From CAZBZG01 sp964496245 (lineage in GTDB: Bacteria; Planctomycetota; SZUA-567), in NCBI GenBank assembly GCA_964496245.1, contig CAZBZG010000031.1, positions 1-23,914 of the forward strand: a stretch of DNA of 23,914 nucleotides, written 5' to 3'. A program made the position numbers and the translations under genes. Below are positions 5,800 through 13,550 of this stretch, piece after piece. The notes beneath the pieces were generated by a model. It ran no database searches. It had not been told where the DNA came from and saw nothing but the letters and a program-made list of their open reading frames with translations. The stretch's first letter is position 1. Each line of letters begins with the position of its first letter.

Positions 5800-8757
5800 A
5801 TGAGACGCATCGCGTGGCTGGCAGGAACCCTGGCGTGTGCGTGGTGCGCGCACGTCGGGGCAGGGGAGGGCGTGCCGGCGCGGTTCGTGGACGCGACCGA
5901 CGTCTCGCTCGCCAAGGGGGCGGCCGAATCCTATACGTTCGAGCTGCCGCGCGAGGGCGTGGCCCTGCTCTGGGTGCAGGCGCGGATCCAGGGCGCGGCG
6001 GGCGAAGCGCCCGGCGCGTACGCGCTCCGGGTTTCGCTCGACGGCAAACTCCTGACGCCCGAGACCGCGCGCGTGCTGAACAAGCGCGAGATGATCCTCG
6101 CGTCGGAAGGCGACGGGGACGCGCGGGAAACGGACGCGCCAGCGCCGGTCCGCATGGCGCTCTTCGCGCCCGACACCGGCGCCTGGTTTCTGAAGCGCGA
6201 CCCGGCTTACCAATACATGGACGGCGAACGCTTCACCCATGTGCCGCGGGCGTGGTTCAGCCATGCCTACGAGTACCTCTTCCGGCTGCCCCGTTTGAAG
6301 GCGGGGGCGCACACGCTCGCGCTCGCGAATCAGGCGCCCGGCGGGGCAGGTCTGCACGTGCGGCGGGTGGAGCTCAAGGCACCCGAGGCGCCGGTTCTCG
6401 TGAGCAGCCTGGACTGGATGAAGATCCGCTTTCCCTGGCAGACCCCGCAGCCGGACACCCTGCTGGCCGGCCCCGTGCGGGTACGGGCCTGCCCGGGCGA
6501 GCGGGAGCCGTTCACGTTCAGCCTGTACGCGCTGGACGCGGCGCCGTCCCTTACGGTCAAGACGTCCGCGCTGCAGAGCGAGGATGGCCATGCGATGCCC
6601 GCCGACCGGATCGCTCTCTTCCACGTGCGCACGCTCGAACGGACCAGCCTGGGCGAGGCCGGATTCCTCGGACGGATGCCATTCGTGCCGAAGAACTGGG
6701 ATCGGCACTCGCCGGAGCTGCTCATCCCGGCCGCTGGGGAAGCGACCGATCTGCCGGCCTTTCAGAGCCATCGATTCTACGCGGACGTGCACGTGCCAAA
6801 GGGCACGCCGCCCGGCGTCTACAAGGGTACGGTCGCGGTGAAGAGCCGCGGGGCCCCGTTGGTGACTGTTCCCGTGGCCGTGGAAGTGCTCCCGTTCCAG
6901 CTGGCAGCGGCGCCGTCCACCTACTGGGTGTGGCGGCTCCAGTGGTCGCCTGTGTGGCAGCCGGAGAACATCGCCTGCCTGAAGGACATTGCCGCGCATG
7001 GCTACACGGGCATCAACCGCAAGAGCGGCGCGGGTTTCCAGTTCTCCGTGGATGAAAATGGCGAGATGCAGGTCGACGCGTCCCAGATGGAGCGGCTCAC
7101 GCGCATCCTGCGCGAGGTGGGTCTGGCTACGCGCGTCTCAGACACGCATTCCGCGGGCGCTGTGCTGGCTGCGGTCACGCGCCATCTGGGGCTCGTCAAG
7201 GCAGATGTCGCCAAGAACCTGCCCAAGTTCATCGAGTACTTCACCGAGAAGATCGCGTTCGAACGCACGCTCGCCAAGCTCAACAGGGATTTTCTCGAAC
7301 GCAAGCCGGACGAGGTGCTCACTGCGGACGAAGAGCCGGTCGACGGGCTGTTGGACGACGTGATCGACGAAGCCAACAACGCGGACGAGAAGCGCCGCAA
7401 GCAGGCGGAAGCCGACCGCAAGGCAGCGGAGAAGATCCAGCAGAGGATCCGGCGCATGGCTGTGGAGGGCCTGCGCAAGGCCAAGGCAGCCTGCGACCGC
7501 ATGGGCCTCACGCTCTATATCTTTCCCGTGGACGAGCCCTGCGGCACGCCGTGGCGGCGCAAATGGACCCGGTACGCGGGATCGATCGCCCGGGAAGCGG
7601 GGTTCGAGACCTTCTCCACCCAGAACGACTACAACTGGGACCCGCCCATCACCCACAGCGCCTGCGGCGCGAAGATCTTCCGCATGTACGCCTACCCCGA
7701 TCCCGCAATCGTGACCGGCCCGTACGAAGGGGATCTGCGAATTTCAGCACTCCCCTGGATCGGTGGCTTCCGCACCGGCGCCAACTACCACTACAAGGGC
7801 CTGATCGACGAGGTGCGCATCTACGACCGCGCGCTGAGGGAAGAGGAGATCCGGCGGCAGCATGAAGCACCGGCTGCGGAGGGGATTCTCGCGCACTACG
7901 CCTTTGACGAGGACGAGGGCGAGGCCGTTTGCGACAGCGGTCCGCGCGGGCTTCACGCCAAAGCGGTGGGCGCGCCCCGCCGGGTCGACGGCAAGCAGGG
8001 CAGGGCCATCCGCTTGAACGGCCAAGACCAGCGCGTGGTGCCGCCCTCGCCGAAGCGGCCGATCGATCTCTCCAAAGGCTGGAGCATCTCGCTCTGGTAC
8101 AAGGGTCGCGGGTGCCTCTTCGGCAAGGGATACGCCTTCTATTCCCAGGGCGGGAGCGTGCGCTACACCACGACCGAGCAGGACAAGGAATGGTTCCGGA
8201 TCGGCGGAGAACAGCTGAACAAGGCGTGGGCGCATCTCACGCTCGTCTTCGACCCGGCCACGCACCAGATCAAGGCCCTGGCCCAGGACGCTGACATCCG
8301 GGCGTGGTACCGCGCGAACGTGAAATGGAACTACATGCAGGTCCGCTCCATGCCGCCCAAGAACCCGCGGTACAAGACCGGATCCATGGCCTGGCACTAC
8401 GCGCACCTGGGCGCGCTCACGAACATCACCACGTTCTGCTACGATTGGAACACGTCCAACCTCTACGTGGTCTACCCCAAAGGAGGCGAGCGTTTCAACG
8501 AGGAGGGCGTCTGGTACCCCACGGTCGGGTGGACGGCGTGTCGGGAGGGGATCGACGACGCGCGGTACTTCGAGACGCTCTTCGAGCGGTATCGTGCGAA
8601 GCAGGGCTTGAGCGCCGACAAGGCGCGGCAGGCGGTGAGCGCGCTCGTGGCCCCGGCCTCGGTCAGCTACCGGGGCATCAACAAGGTCATCACGCACCAC
8701 GGCGGCTACCGCGAGATGCGGGAGCGGGTGATTGACGCGATTCTGGCTGTGGAGTAG
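5800..8757 (+). CDS. Secreted GH123-like hydrolase with an inserted, permuted LamG domain (985 aa)
   Basis: The signal peptide is MRRIAWLAGTLACAWCAHVGAG. I chose ATG 5800, preceded by GGGGA (5787-5791), over ATG 5785, which lacks a site. A beta-sandwich (~25-200) and an Ig-like segment (PKGTPPGVYKGTVAVKS, ~330-350) precede a catalytic region. There YIFPVDEP gives Asp578-Glu579, matching the DE pair of the upstream hydrolase. Residues ~480-565 are highly charged and helical, possibly coiled coil. Residues ~645-825 form a Concanavalin-A/LamG-like domain whose order is reversed: the usual C-terminal part (YKGLIDEVRIYDRAL) comes before the usual N-terminal part (HYAFDEDEGEAVCDSGPRG). The hydrolase sequence then resumes and ends with a weak DUF4091-like motif (CREGIDDARYFETLFERY, ~915). 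LamG domains often bind carbohydrate. The substrate is unknown. Confidence 0.75.
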   Translation: MRRIAWLAGTLACAWCAHVGAGEGVPARFVDATDVSLAKGAAESYTFELPREGVALLWVQARIQGAAGEAPGAYALRVSLDGKLLTPETARVLNKREMILASEGDGDARETDAPAPVRMALFAPDTGAWFLKRDPAYQYMDGERFTHVPRAWFSHAYEYLFRLPRLKAGAHTLALANQAPGGAGLHVRRVELKAPEAPVLVSSLDWMKIRFPWQTPQPDTLLAGPVRVRACPGEREPFTFSLYALDAAPSLTVKTSALQSEDGHAMPADRIALFHVRTLERTSLGEAGFLGRMPFVPKNWDRHSPELLIPAAGEATDLPAFQSHRFYADVHVPKGTPPGVYKGTVAVKSRGAPLVTVPVAVEVLPFQLAAAPSTYWVWRLQWSPVWQPENIACLKDIAAHGYTGINRKSGAGFQFSVDENGEMQVDASQMERLTRILREVGLATRVSDTHSAGAVLAAVTRHLGLVKADVAKNLPKFIEYFTEKIAFERTLAKLNRDFLERKPDEVLTADEEPVDGLLDDVIDEANNADEKRRKQAEADRKAAEKIQQRIRRMAVEGLRKAKAACDRMGLTLYIFPVDEPCGTPWRRKWTRYAGSIAREAGFETFSTQNDYNWDPPITHSACGAKIFRMYAYPDPAIVTGPYEGDLRISALPWIGGFRTGANYHYKGLIDEVRIYDRALREEEIRRQHEAPAAEGILAHYAFDEDEGEAVCDSGPRGLHAKAVGAPRRVDGKQGRAIRLNGQDQRVVPPSPKRPIDLSKGWSISLWYKGRGCLFGKGYAFYSQGGSVRYTTTEQDKEWFRIGGEQLNKAWAHLTLVFDPATHQIKALAQDADIRAWYRANVKWNYMQVRSMPPKNPRYKTGSMAWHYAHLGALTNITTFCYDWNTSNLYVVYPKGGERFNEEGVWYPTVGWTACREGIDDARYFETLFERYRAKQGLSADKARQAVSALVAPASVSYRGINKVITHHGGYREMRERVIDAILAVE

Positions 8758-8803
8758 GCTCTTGGGGGAGGATTCGTCTTCCTCTGTCGTTCTGGAGGAC
8801 CCG

Positions 8804-9532
8804 ATGCTCGCGATCCACGCCGATCCTCGCCAGCGCCGTTGCGGCTGGCGCGAGGGTTTCACCCTCGTGGAGCTTCTTGTGGTCATGGCCATCATCAGCG
8901 TGTTGGCGGCCCTCTTGCTGCCCGTGCTGCAGACGGCTATGGGCGCGGCGCGGGGGGCGGCGTGTGCCAACAATTTCAAGCAGATCGGCGTGGCCCACCA
9001 GGCCTATGCCGGCGACTACCAGGGATGGATCATCCTGCGGGATTCGGACAGTCTGGTCGGCTACGGCGGCTCGATCGTCACGGTCTTCGCGAAGTTCGGA
9101 TACCTGCCGATTCCGCCTTCGGGCTGGGAGCTGTCTCATCCCGATGAGATCCGTTGCTATCCCAACCCCAACGGCGCATCGCGCGATGACAATGTGTGGA
9201 ACTGTCCGTCCAAGCAGTCGGGGTACCAGTACGCCTACAACGTAGGCTCCAACAAGCACCGCGCGAGCGATTTCCCCCTGCCGATGGGAGGCTACTGGAC
9301 CGCGCCGTGGTACCGGAGCCTCTGGACGTGCCACAAGAGCGGGGATACCAACTACAGCTGGAACTGGTACGAGCGCAGCAATGGCCAGGACGGGGCCGAG
9401 GCCTTTCCCCATCCCAACGACTCGGGCAACTACCTCTATTACGACGGGCACGTGCAGGCGCACGCCCGCTTCCCGGTCGGCGCGGCCTCGCTCCCGCCTG
9501 CGTTCTGCCGCAAGGTGGAGCTGTGCGAGTGA
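8804..9532 (+). CDS. Type II secretion-like pseudopilin with H-X10-DG tail
   Basis: A 242-aa pseudopilin. The start at ATG 8804 follows GGAGG at 8794-8798; an upstream ATG at 8732 lies inside the preceding gene and is rejected. The prepilin motif is E17-G18^F19-T-L-V-E23 followed by a long hydrophobic helix (LLVVMAIISVLAALLLPVL). ANNFKQIGVAHQAYAGDYQGW is the family signature seen also in the pseudopilin at 1585. Near the end, His203 is followed by ten residues and Asp214-Gly215 (NYLYYDGHVQ), one residue longer than the classic H-X9-DG spacing. The gene begins 46 nt after the second hydrolase and is probably co-transcribed with it. It is the intact relative of the remnant at 2552-2800. Confidence 0.85.
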   Translation: MLAIHADPRQRRCGWREGFTLVELLVVMAIISVLAALLLPVLQTAMGAARGAACANNFKQIGVAHQAYAGDYQGWIILRDSDSLVGYGGSIVTVFAKFGYLPIPPSGWELSHPDEIRCYPNPNGASRDDNVWNCPSKQSGYQYAYNVGSNKHRASDFPLPMGGYWTAPWYRSLWTCHKSGDTNYSWNWYERSNGQDGAEAFPHPNDSGNYLYYDGHVQAHARFPVGAASLPPAFCRKVELCE

Positions 9533-9819
9533 TGGGTGGCGGGCCGGCGGGCAGCTTCAGCCCGAACGGCACACGCTCCTTTGGTCGTCCGCTTCCGCTG
9601 TGTAGGGGCGTATGGCATACGCCCTCGCCCGCGGACCCGGGGGCGTATGCGATACGCCCCTACATCGCGCGCGGGGCGTTTGTGCATGCGGCGGTCGCGT
9701 CGGTCCATTGCGGGGCGACACCGAACCGTGTGAATCGCACGATATAGGGATGCGCTTCCGTAAGGCTCGGGACCGGGGGCAGCACGAAGATCGTCTCGCG
9801 GCTTCCGCCTCGGAGCCCC
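9533..9819. other. Convergent intergenic region without a gene
   Basis: These 287 bp separate the plus-strand pseudopilin from the minus-strand lipoprotein gene, so both transcripts must end here. No gene is supported. The main content is the nested palindrome at 9601-9664, which could stop transcription from both sides although it lacks a T-run. Confidence 0.6.
9601..9664. repeat. Nested palindromic repeat between convergent genes
   Basis: Two palindromes lie side by side. GGGCGTATG-G-CATACGCCC is at 9606-9624 and GGGGCGTAT-GCG-ATACGCCCC is at 9640-9660. The outer arms TGTAGGGGCGTAT (9601-9613) and ATACGCCCCTACA (9652-9664) are also exact inverted repeats of 13 bp. It can fold as two hairpins or one long hairpin or cruciform. 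From general knowledge, repeats with the GGGGCGTAT..ATACGCCCC pattern are seen dispersed between genes in environmental bacterial genomes. Confidence 0.75.
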
Positions 9820-11868
9820 TCACGCATCCAGCTCGTCGAACATCTGGCGGAGCAGCTCCACGGGCAGGCCGATCACGTTGGAGAGACTTCCCCGCACGGC
9901 GGTGACGAACCGGTCGCCGCTCTCCTGGATGGCATAGGCGCCGGCCTTGCCGTCCGACTCGCCGCTGGCGACATACGCTTCGATCTCCTCGTCGGTCATG
10001 GGCTTCATGTCGATCTCGGTCTGCTCGCACGCGCCGAGCTGCTGTCCCGTGCCGCGGTCGATGATCGCCAGCCCGGTCACCACGCGGTGGGTCGAGCCCG
10101 AGAGGCGACGGAGGATGGCCCGCGCGTCGTCGCGGTCGCGCGGCTTCCCGATCGCGTCCCCGTCGTGCACGACCAGGGTGTCGGCGCCGATCACGACTTC
10201 GCTCTGCGTACAGTTCCGGGCCACAGCCGTGGCCTTGGTCCGCGCCAGACGCAGGGCGGCTTCCTCCGGCGACTCTGCCGGTCGCACGGATTCGTCCACG
10301 TCCGCCGGCGCGGTGCGAAAGGGCAGCCCCAATCCCTCCAGGAGCTCGCGGCGGCGGGGCGATGCGCTCGCGAGCAGGAGGGACCGCTCCTGGAGCGGGG
10401 TGTGCTTGACGACCAGGGTGCGCGCGAGCAGGTCGCCCAGGCGCTGGCGCCGCGGGGTGAGCGCCACGCAGACCAGCGCCACGAGGTAGGGGAGTTCGAA
10501 CCGGCCGAAGGCCACGGGCCAGAAGTCCACGATGCGCAGCAGATTGCGGAGCAGGACCTGGTGGCCCGAGGGCCGGCCGCCGCCGGCGCTGCGCACGCGC
10601 AAGCCCAGGAGCGATTTGCCTACGGTCCGGCCCCACCGCGCTTCGGCCACGGTCGTGTAGAGGATGGCGCCCGCGAGCCACGCCCAGTAGAGCGTGCGCC
10701 ATTCGGTCTTCCACAAGCCCAGCACCTTGTACGTCCCGCCCGTGAAGAGCAGGAGCAGCGGAAGGGGAGCCAGCAGCATTCCGTCGATGATCAGCGCCAG
10801 AGCCCGGTCCAGGGGAGAGGCGAGCAGGCCCACGGGCGCCCGCCTGCCACTCGCTCGATGTCCTGCGCGCCTGGCCAGGTGCTGTTTCAACATGAACAGG
10901 GTCAGGCCGACGAGGAGCACGGCGAGCAGGAGGAAGCTGAGCCACGGTCCGGAAGTGCTGATCGCGAACGGCGTGGCCGACAGGCGCCAGTCGCGCCCTG
11001 CCGGATCGGCTTTTAGAATGTGCAGCCCGCTGCGATCGGCCCGCGCGAGGAGCAGGCCGTCGTCTGTGGCGAGCAGGCCGAGGCCGCGGCCGCGCTGCCC
11101 GTGGAGGGCCGGGGGCAGGGGCAGGCCGCCGGGCGCCTCGGTCCAGGTCGTGCCGTTGAATCGGGAGAGCAGGAGCCGGTCGTGAACCTCCGGGTCCGTG
11201 GACTCGCGTACGAGCACGATCGTGCTGCCGCGAACGGCTGCGGCATAGAACCCCCGCTGCGGATGCGGGCAGGCGGGCAGGGAGGTCCACGTCTCGCCGG
11301 AGAGCCGGCTGGCGCGGAGGCCGGGTTCGGGACGGTCGCCGATCTCGCTGCGCCAGAAGATCACGGGTGCGCCCCCCTGGGCCACCAGCGCCACCTGCTG
11401 CGCCCGGCCCACGATGGGGAGGGCCGGCCCCACGGCCTCCCACTCTGTGCCGTGGATGGCCAGGAGCCGCAGCCGGCGGGGCTGGGAGGCGTCGATCGCG
11501 TGGGGCAGCCCCTGGATCACGGCTGCGCACGCGATGTCGAGGCGGAGATTGCGCTGCCCCTTGAAGACGAGTTCGTCCTCCTCCTGTACAGCCACCTTGC
11601 CGTCCTGGAAGACGAAGAGCACGGGCCTCACGCGGCCGAGCACGGCAGCCACGCGTCCGGGGTAGCGGGCGCGCTCCTCCCACGCGGACGCAGCGTCCGC
11701 AGCCTGGAAGAGCAGGAATTCCGGGGCATCGGGGCGCGGTTCGATCTGGGCTGTGAGCAGGAGGTCCCCGGGGCCCTGGGCGAGGCGCGGGTGGAAGAGC
11801 ACTGCCGGCTGCTCGCAGCCTGCAGCCAGCAGGCAGACGAGCGCGACGGAAAGGAGCCCTTTCTTCNN
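9820..11868 (-). CDS. Lipoprotein-propeller / RDD membrane domain / Maf pyrophosphatase fusion
   Basis: One open frame of 682 codons. The visible N-terminus reads KKGLLSVALVCLLAAGC, a lipoprotein signal with lipobox LAAGC and lipidated Cys18. The codon before the first Lys is NNG at the edge of the N gap, so it is probably ATG. Residues ~19-300 hold repeated beta units with recurring G-x-x-W (GTEWEAVG, GETWTSLP, GTTWTEAP), suggesting a propeller. A membrane helix (~306-326) and basic stretch lead into an RDD domain (~345-489, ending RRQRLGDLLARTLVVK). Residues ~496-682 are a full-length Maf domain: ASASPRR, DVDES, GADTLV, GKPRDRDDA, YAIQ and SNVIGLP. Maf proteins hydrolyse nucleoside triphosphates to monophosphates and pyrophosphate, often dTTP/UTP or modified nucleotides. 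No stop or good internal start separates RDD from Maf. Which side of the membrane Maf faces depends on the number of RDD helices. Confidence 0.75.
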   Translation of the reverse strand, partial: XKKGLLSVALVCLLAAGCEQPAVLFHPRLAQGPGDLLLTAQIEPRPDAPEFLLFQAADAASAWEERARYPGRVAAVLGRVRPVLFVFQDGKVAVQEEDELVFKGQRNLRLDIACAAVIQGLPHAIDASQPRRLRLLAIHGTEWEAVGPALPIVGRAQQVALVAQGGAPVIFWRSEIGDRPEPGLRASRLSGETWTSLPACPHPQRGFYAAAVRGSTIVLVRESTDPEVHDRLLLSRFNGTTWTEAPGGLPLPPALHGQRGRGLGLLATDDGLLLARADRSGLHILKADPAGRDWRLSATPFAISTSGPWLSFLLLAVLLVGLTLFMLKQHLARRAGHRASGRRAPVGLLASPLDRALALIIDGMLLAPLPLLLLFTGGTYKVLGLWKTEWRTLYWAWLAGAILYTTVAEARWGRTVGKSLLGLRVRSAGGGRPSGHQVLLRNLLRIVDFWPVAFGRFELPYLVALVCVALTPRRQRLGDLLARTLVVKHTPLQERSLLLASASPRRRELLEGLGLPFRTAPADVDESVRPAESPEEAALRLARTKATAVARNCTQSEVVIGADTLVVHDGDAIGKPRDRDDARAILRRLSGSTHRVVTGLAIIDRGTGQQLGACEQTEIDMKPMTDEEIEAYVASGESDGKAGAYAIQESGDRFVTAVRGSLSNVIGLPVELLRQMFDELDA

Positions 11869-11876
11869 NNNNNNNN
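11867..11876. other. Assembly gap (10 N)
   Basis: A run of exactly ten N, presumably a scaffold placeholder and not a measured length. It cuts off two bases of the lipoprotein gene's start codon on one side and the body of another minus-strand gene on the other. An eight-G homopolymer nearby (11893-11900) may have contributed to the break. Confidence 0.95.
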
Positions 11877-11917
11877 GAATCGAACTTCAGATGGGGGGGG
11901 CTGTTCCAGTCGTTCAT
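11877..11917 (-). CDS. Start of an unidentified minus-strand gene, cut by the gap
   Basis: On the minus strand, an ATG at 11917 follows a GGAAG at suitable distance and opens a frame reading MNDWNSPPHLKFD before the Ns. That is 13 complete codons. The tail LKFD resembles the beginning of RDD proteins such as the one at 20113 (IEFETPENV). It is far too short for identification. It cannot be the N-terminus of the lipoprotein gene, which needs its signal peptide first and lies in another frame across ten Ns. Confidence 0.35.
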
Positions 11918-12238
11918 AGGGGTCTTCCATACCAGAAGCCGGCCTGCATGGCAATCCTAAATCGCTTGATCACTGAGGGTTGGCAGGTTGCTGGGGGGGG
12001 CTGCGGCCCCCTGGGGGCGCCCAACGCCGGAGTCGCCACAAGTCACATTTTTCGGGTTTTTGGCTTGCATCCGGGGGTTTTATCGATAGCATACGGTCCA
12101 TCCGAAATAACCGCCGCTGATGGCTCTGGCGGTGGATGAGATGGTTTCGTGTAATTCTTGTTTGGTTGATTTCCGTGGTGGAAGAGCGAGGCGATTTGTC
12201 TCAGGACAGAAGACTGGTTTACGGAGAAAGGGAAACTC
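11918..12238. other. Gene-free region upstream of the beta-barrel gene
   Basis: Less GC-rich than its surroundings and without a supported gene. A hairpin GGGGGC-TGCG-GCCCCC is at 11996-12011. The T-rich DNA after it (ATTTTTCGGGTTTTTGG, from about 12047) might form part of a terminator or promoter region. The promoter of the beta-barrel gene should lie in 12050-12220, but I find no hexamer pair good enough to name. The leader ends with GGAGAAAGGG at 12223-12232. Confidence 0.45.
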
Positions 12239-13519
12239 ATGAAGAAGTGGATCGCAGTGGCGACAGTGGTGGCGCTCGGGCTGAGCAGCTTTGCCCAGGC
12301 GTGTGAGGAGGAGATTCTGGATGCGGGCGGCACCAAAGCGGCCGCCGAGTTGGCACAGGATTTGAGTGACAAAGGCTCTGATCCGAATCAGGATCTGACC
12401 GACGAAGAGAGCGATCTCAGCAATTTTGTCCAGTACGAGGACGGCGAGCCTCGCACCTCCAAGGAGAAGGCCAAGATCCTGAACAACTACACGGACGAGG
12501 ACAACCGCGGCAGGAACGCCACAGCCGGCGGAATCGTAGCCCAGCAGAACGTGTGGACGCAGCTCAATGTCACCGAACAGCAGGTCGACCTGGCGCGCGG
12601 CAACATGGGACACGCGTCCCGGCACCTCTCCCTGCGCTCCTTCCAGGGACCCGAGGGTCCGGCCATGGCGCCGGCCGGGGACATGGGCTGGGCGGCCTGG
12701 GGCCGGGGGTATGGCTCGTGGGCCGATCAGGACGAGCGCAACGATGTCGAAGGGTTTGAGACCGACGTCTACGGCCTGGCCGTGGGCATGGACAAGCAGT
12801 TCACCGAGAACATCCTGGTCGGCGTGACCCTGGGCGTTGGCGACACCGAGGTCGATTTCGATAACGACGGCGGCGAACTGGATGTGGACAACTACACCGC
12901 CGGCATCTACGGCTCGTACAGCACGCGCTCCTGGTTCGTGGACAGCATGCTGGGCTTCAGCTGGCACGAGAACGAGAGCGAACGCAATGTCATCGCAGGC
13001 GGCGCCGTCTCCACCTCGTGGGCCGACTACGACGCAGACAGCGTGTACTTCAACCTGGGCTTCGGCATGAACTTCATGCCGGGCGGCAACTGGATCATCG
13101 TGCCGTCGGTCCGGTACCAGTTCTCCGACTACGACCAGGACAGCTACAGCGAGACGGGCGGCGGCTTCAACGATCTGGACGTGGACGGCTATGACACGGA
13201 TCAGCACACGAGCACGCTCAGCCTCAAGGTCGCCAAAATGATCCAGCTGCAGACGGTCACCATCCTGCCCCAGGTGAGCGTGGGCTGGAAGCACGACTTC
13301 GCAGATCCGGACAAGGCGACCATGCGGTATTACAAGGTGCCTGTCGCGCGCGTGATGAAGACGCGTGGCATGGATCCGGCCGACAACGCCTTCCTCTTCA
13401 GCGCGGGCATGGACATGTACGTCAAGGAGAACGTGTCCGCGTACATGAACTACGATCTGGAGCTCAAGGACGATTTCGACGGCCACACCCTGAGCACCGG
13501 CCTGCGCATCGCGTTCTAG
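12239..13519 (+). CDS. Autotransporter-type outer-membrane beta-barrel protein (short passenger)
   Basis: A 426-aa protein. The signal peptide MKKWIAVATVVALGLSSFAQA probably ends at AQA^C; the ribosome binding site is AAGGG at 12228-12232. Residues ~21-140 are acidic and low in complexity (LSDKGSDPNQDLTDEESD). From ~145 the protein alternates as in an autotransporter barrel: GWAAWGRGYGSWADQDE, GLAVGMDKQFTENILVGVTLGVGD, then repeated aromatic/Gly strands. It ends in GLRIAF, the terminal Phe expected for BAM-assembled barrels. The loops are rich in Asp (DFDNDGGELDVDN, DLDVDGYDTD). There is no passenger of normal autotransporter size, so it may act as a barrel in its own right (porin, adhesin or structural protein). 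It is a single transcription unit with a terminator at 13551-13582. Confidence 0.8.
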   Translation: MKKWIAVATVVALGLSSFAQACEEEILDAGGTKAAAELAQDLSDKGSDPNQDLTDEESDLSNFVQYEDGEPRTSKEKAKILNNYTDEDNRGRNATAGGIVAQQNVWTQLNVTEQQVDLARGNMGHASRHLSLRSFQGPEGPAMAPAGDMGWAAWGRGYGSWADQDERNDVEGFETDVYGLAVGMDKQFTENILVGVTLGVGDTEVDFDNDGGELDVDNYTAGIYGSYSTRSWFVDSMLGFSWHENESERNVIAGGAVSTSWADYDADSVYFNLGFGMNFMPGGNWIIVPSVRYQFSDYDQDSYSETGGGFNDLDVDGYDTDQHTSTLSLKVAKMIQLQTVTILPQVSVGWKHDFADPDKATMRYYKVPVARVMKTRGMDPADNAFLFSAGMDMYVKENVSAYMNYDLELKDDFDGHTLSTGLRIAF

Positions 13520-13550
13520 CGCACGCCTGTTGCATCTTGTGACAATCGGA

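Noticed and set aside
5467..6999. A 510-codon antisense frame across the two hydrolase genes
   Set aside because: Shadow of high-GC coding DNA, with no recognisable domain.
11877..11895. A tRNA T-arm-like sequence (GTTCGATTC on the minus strand) next to the gap
   Set aside because: No acceptor, D-arm or anticodon arm can be found in the adjacent sequence, and it is explained as the codons for KFD in the partial gene.
9557..11917. A 786-codon minus-strand frame running through the N gap
   Set aside because: It is in a different frame from the Maf/RDD protein, is Arg/Pro/Ala-rich and depends on the arbitrary length of the N run. Only its first 13 codons look genuine.
12239..12305. Possible lipobox at the beta-barrel signal peptide (FAQAC)
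   Set aside because: The -3 residue is Ala and the -2 residue is Gln, a poor lipobox; an ordinary AQA signal-peptidase I site fits better for an outer-membrane barrel.
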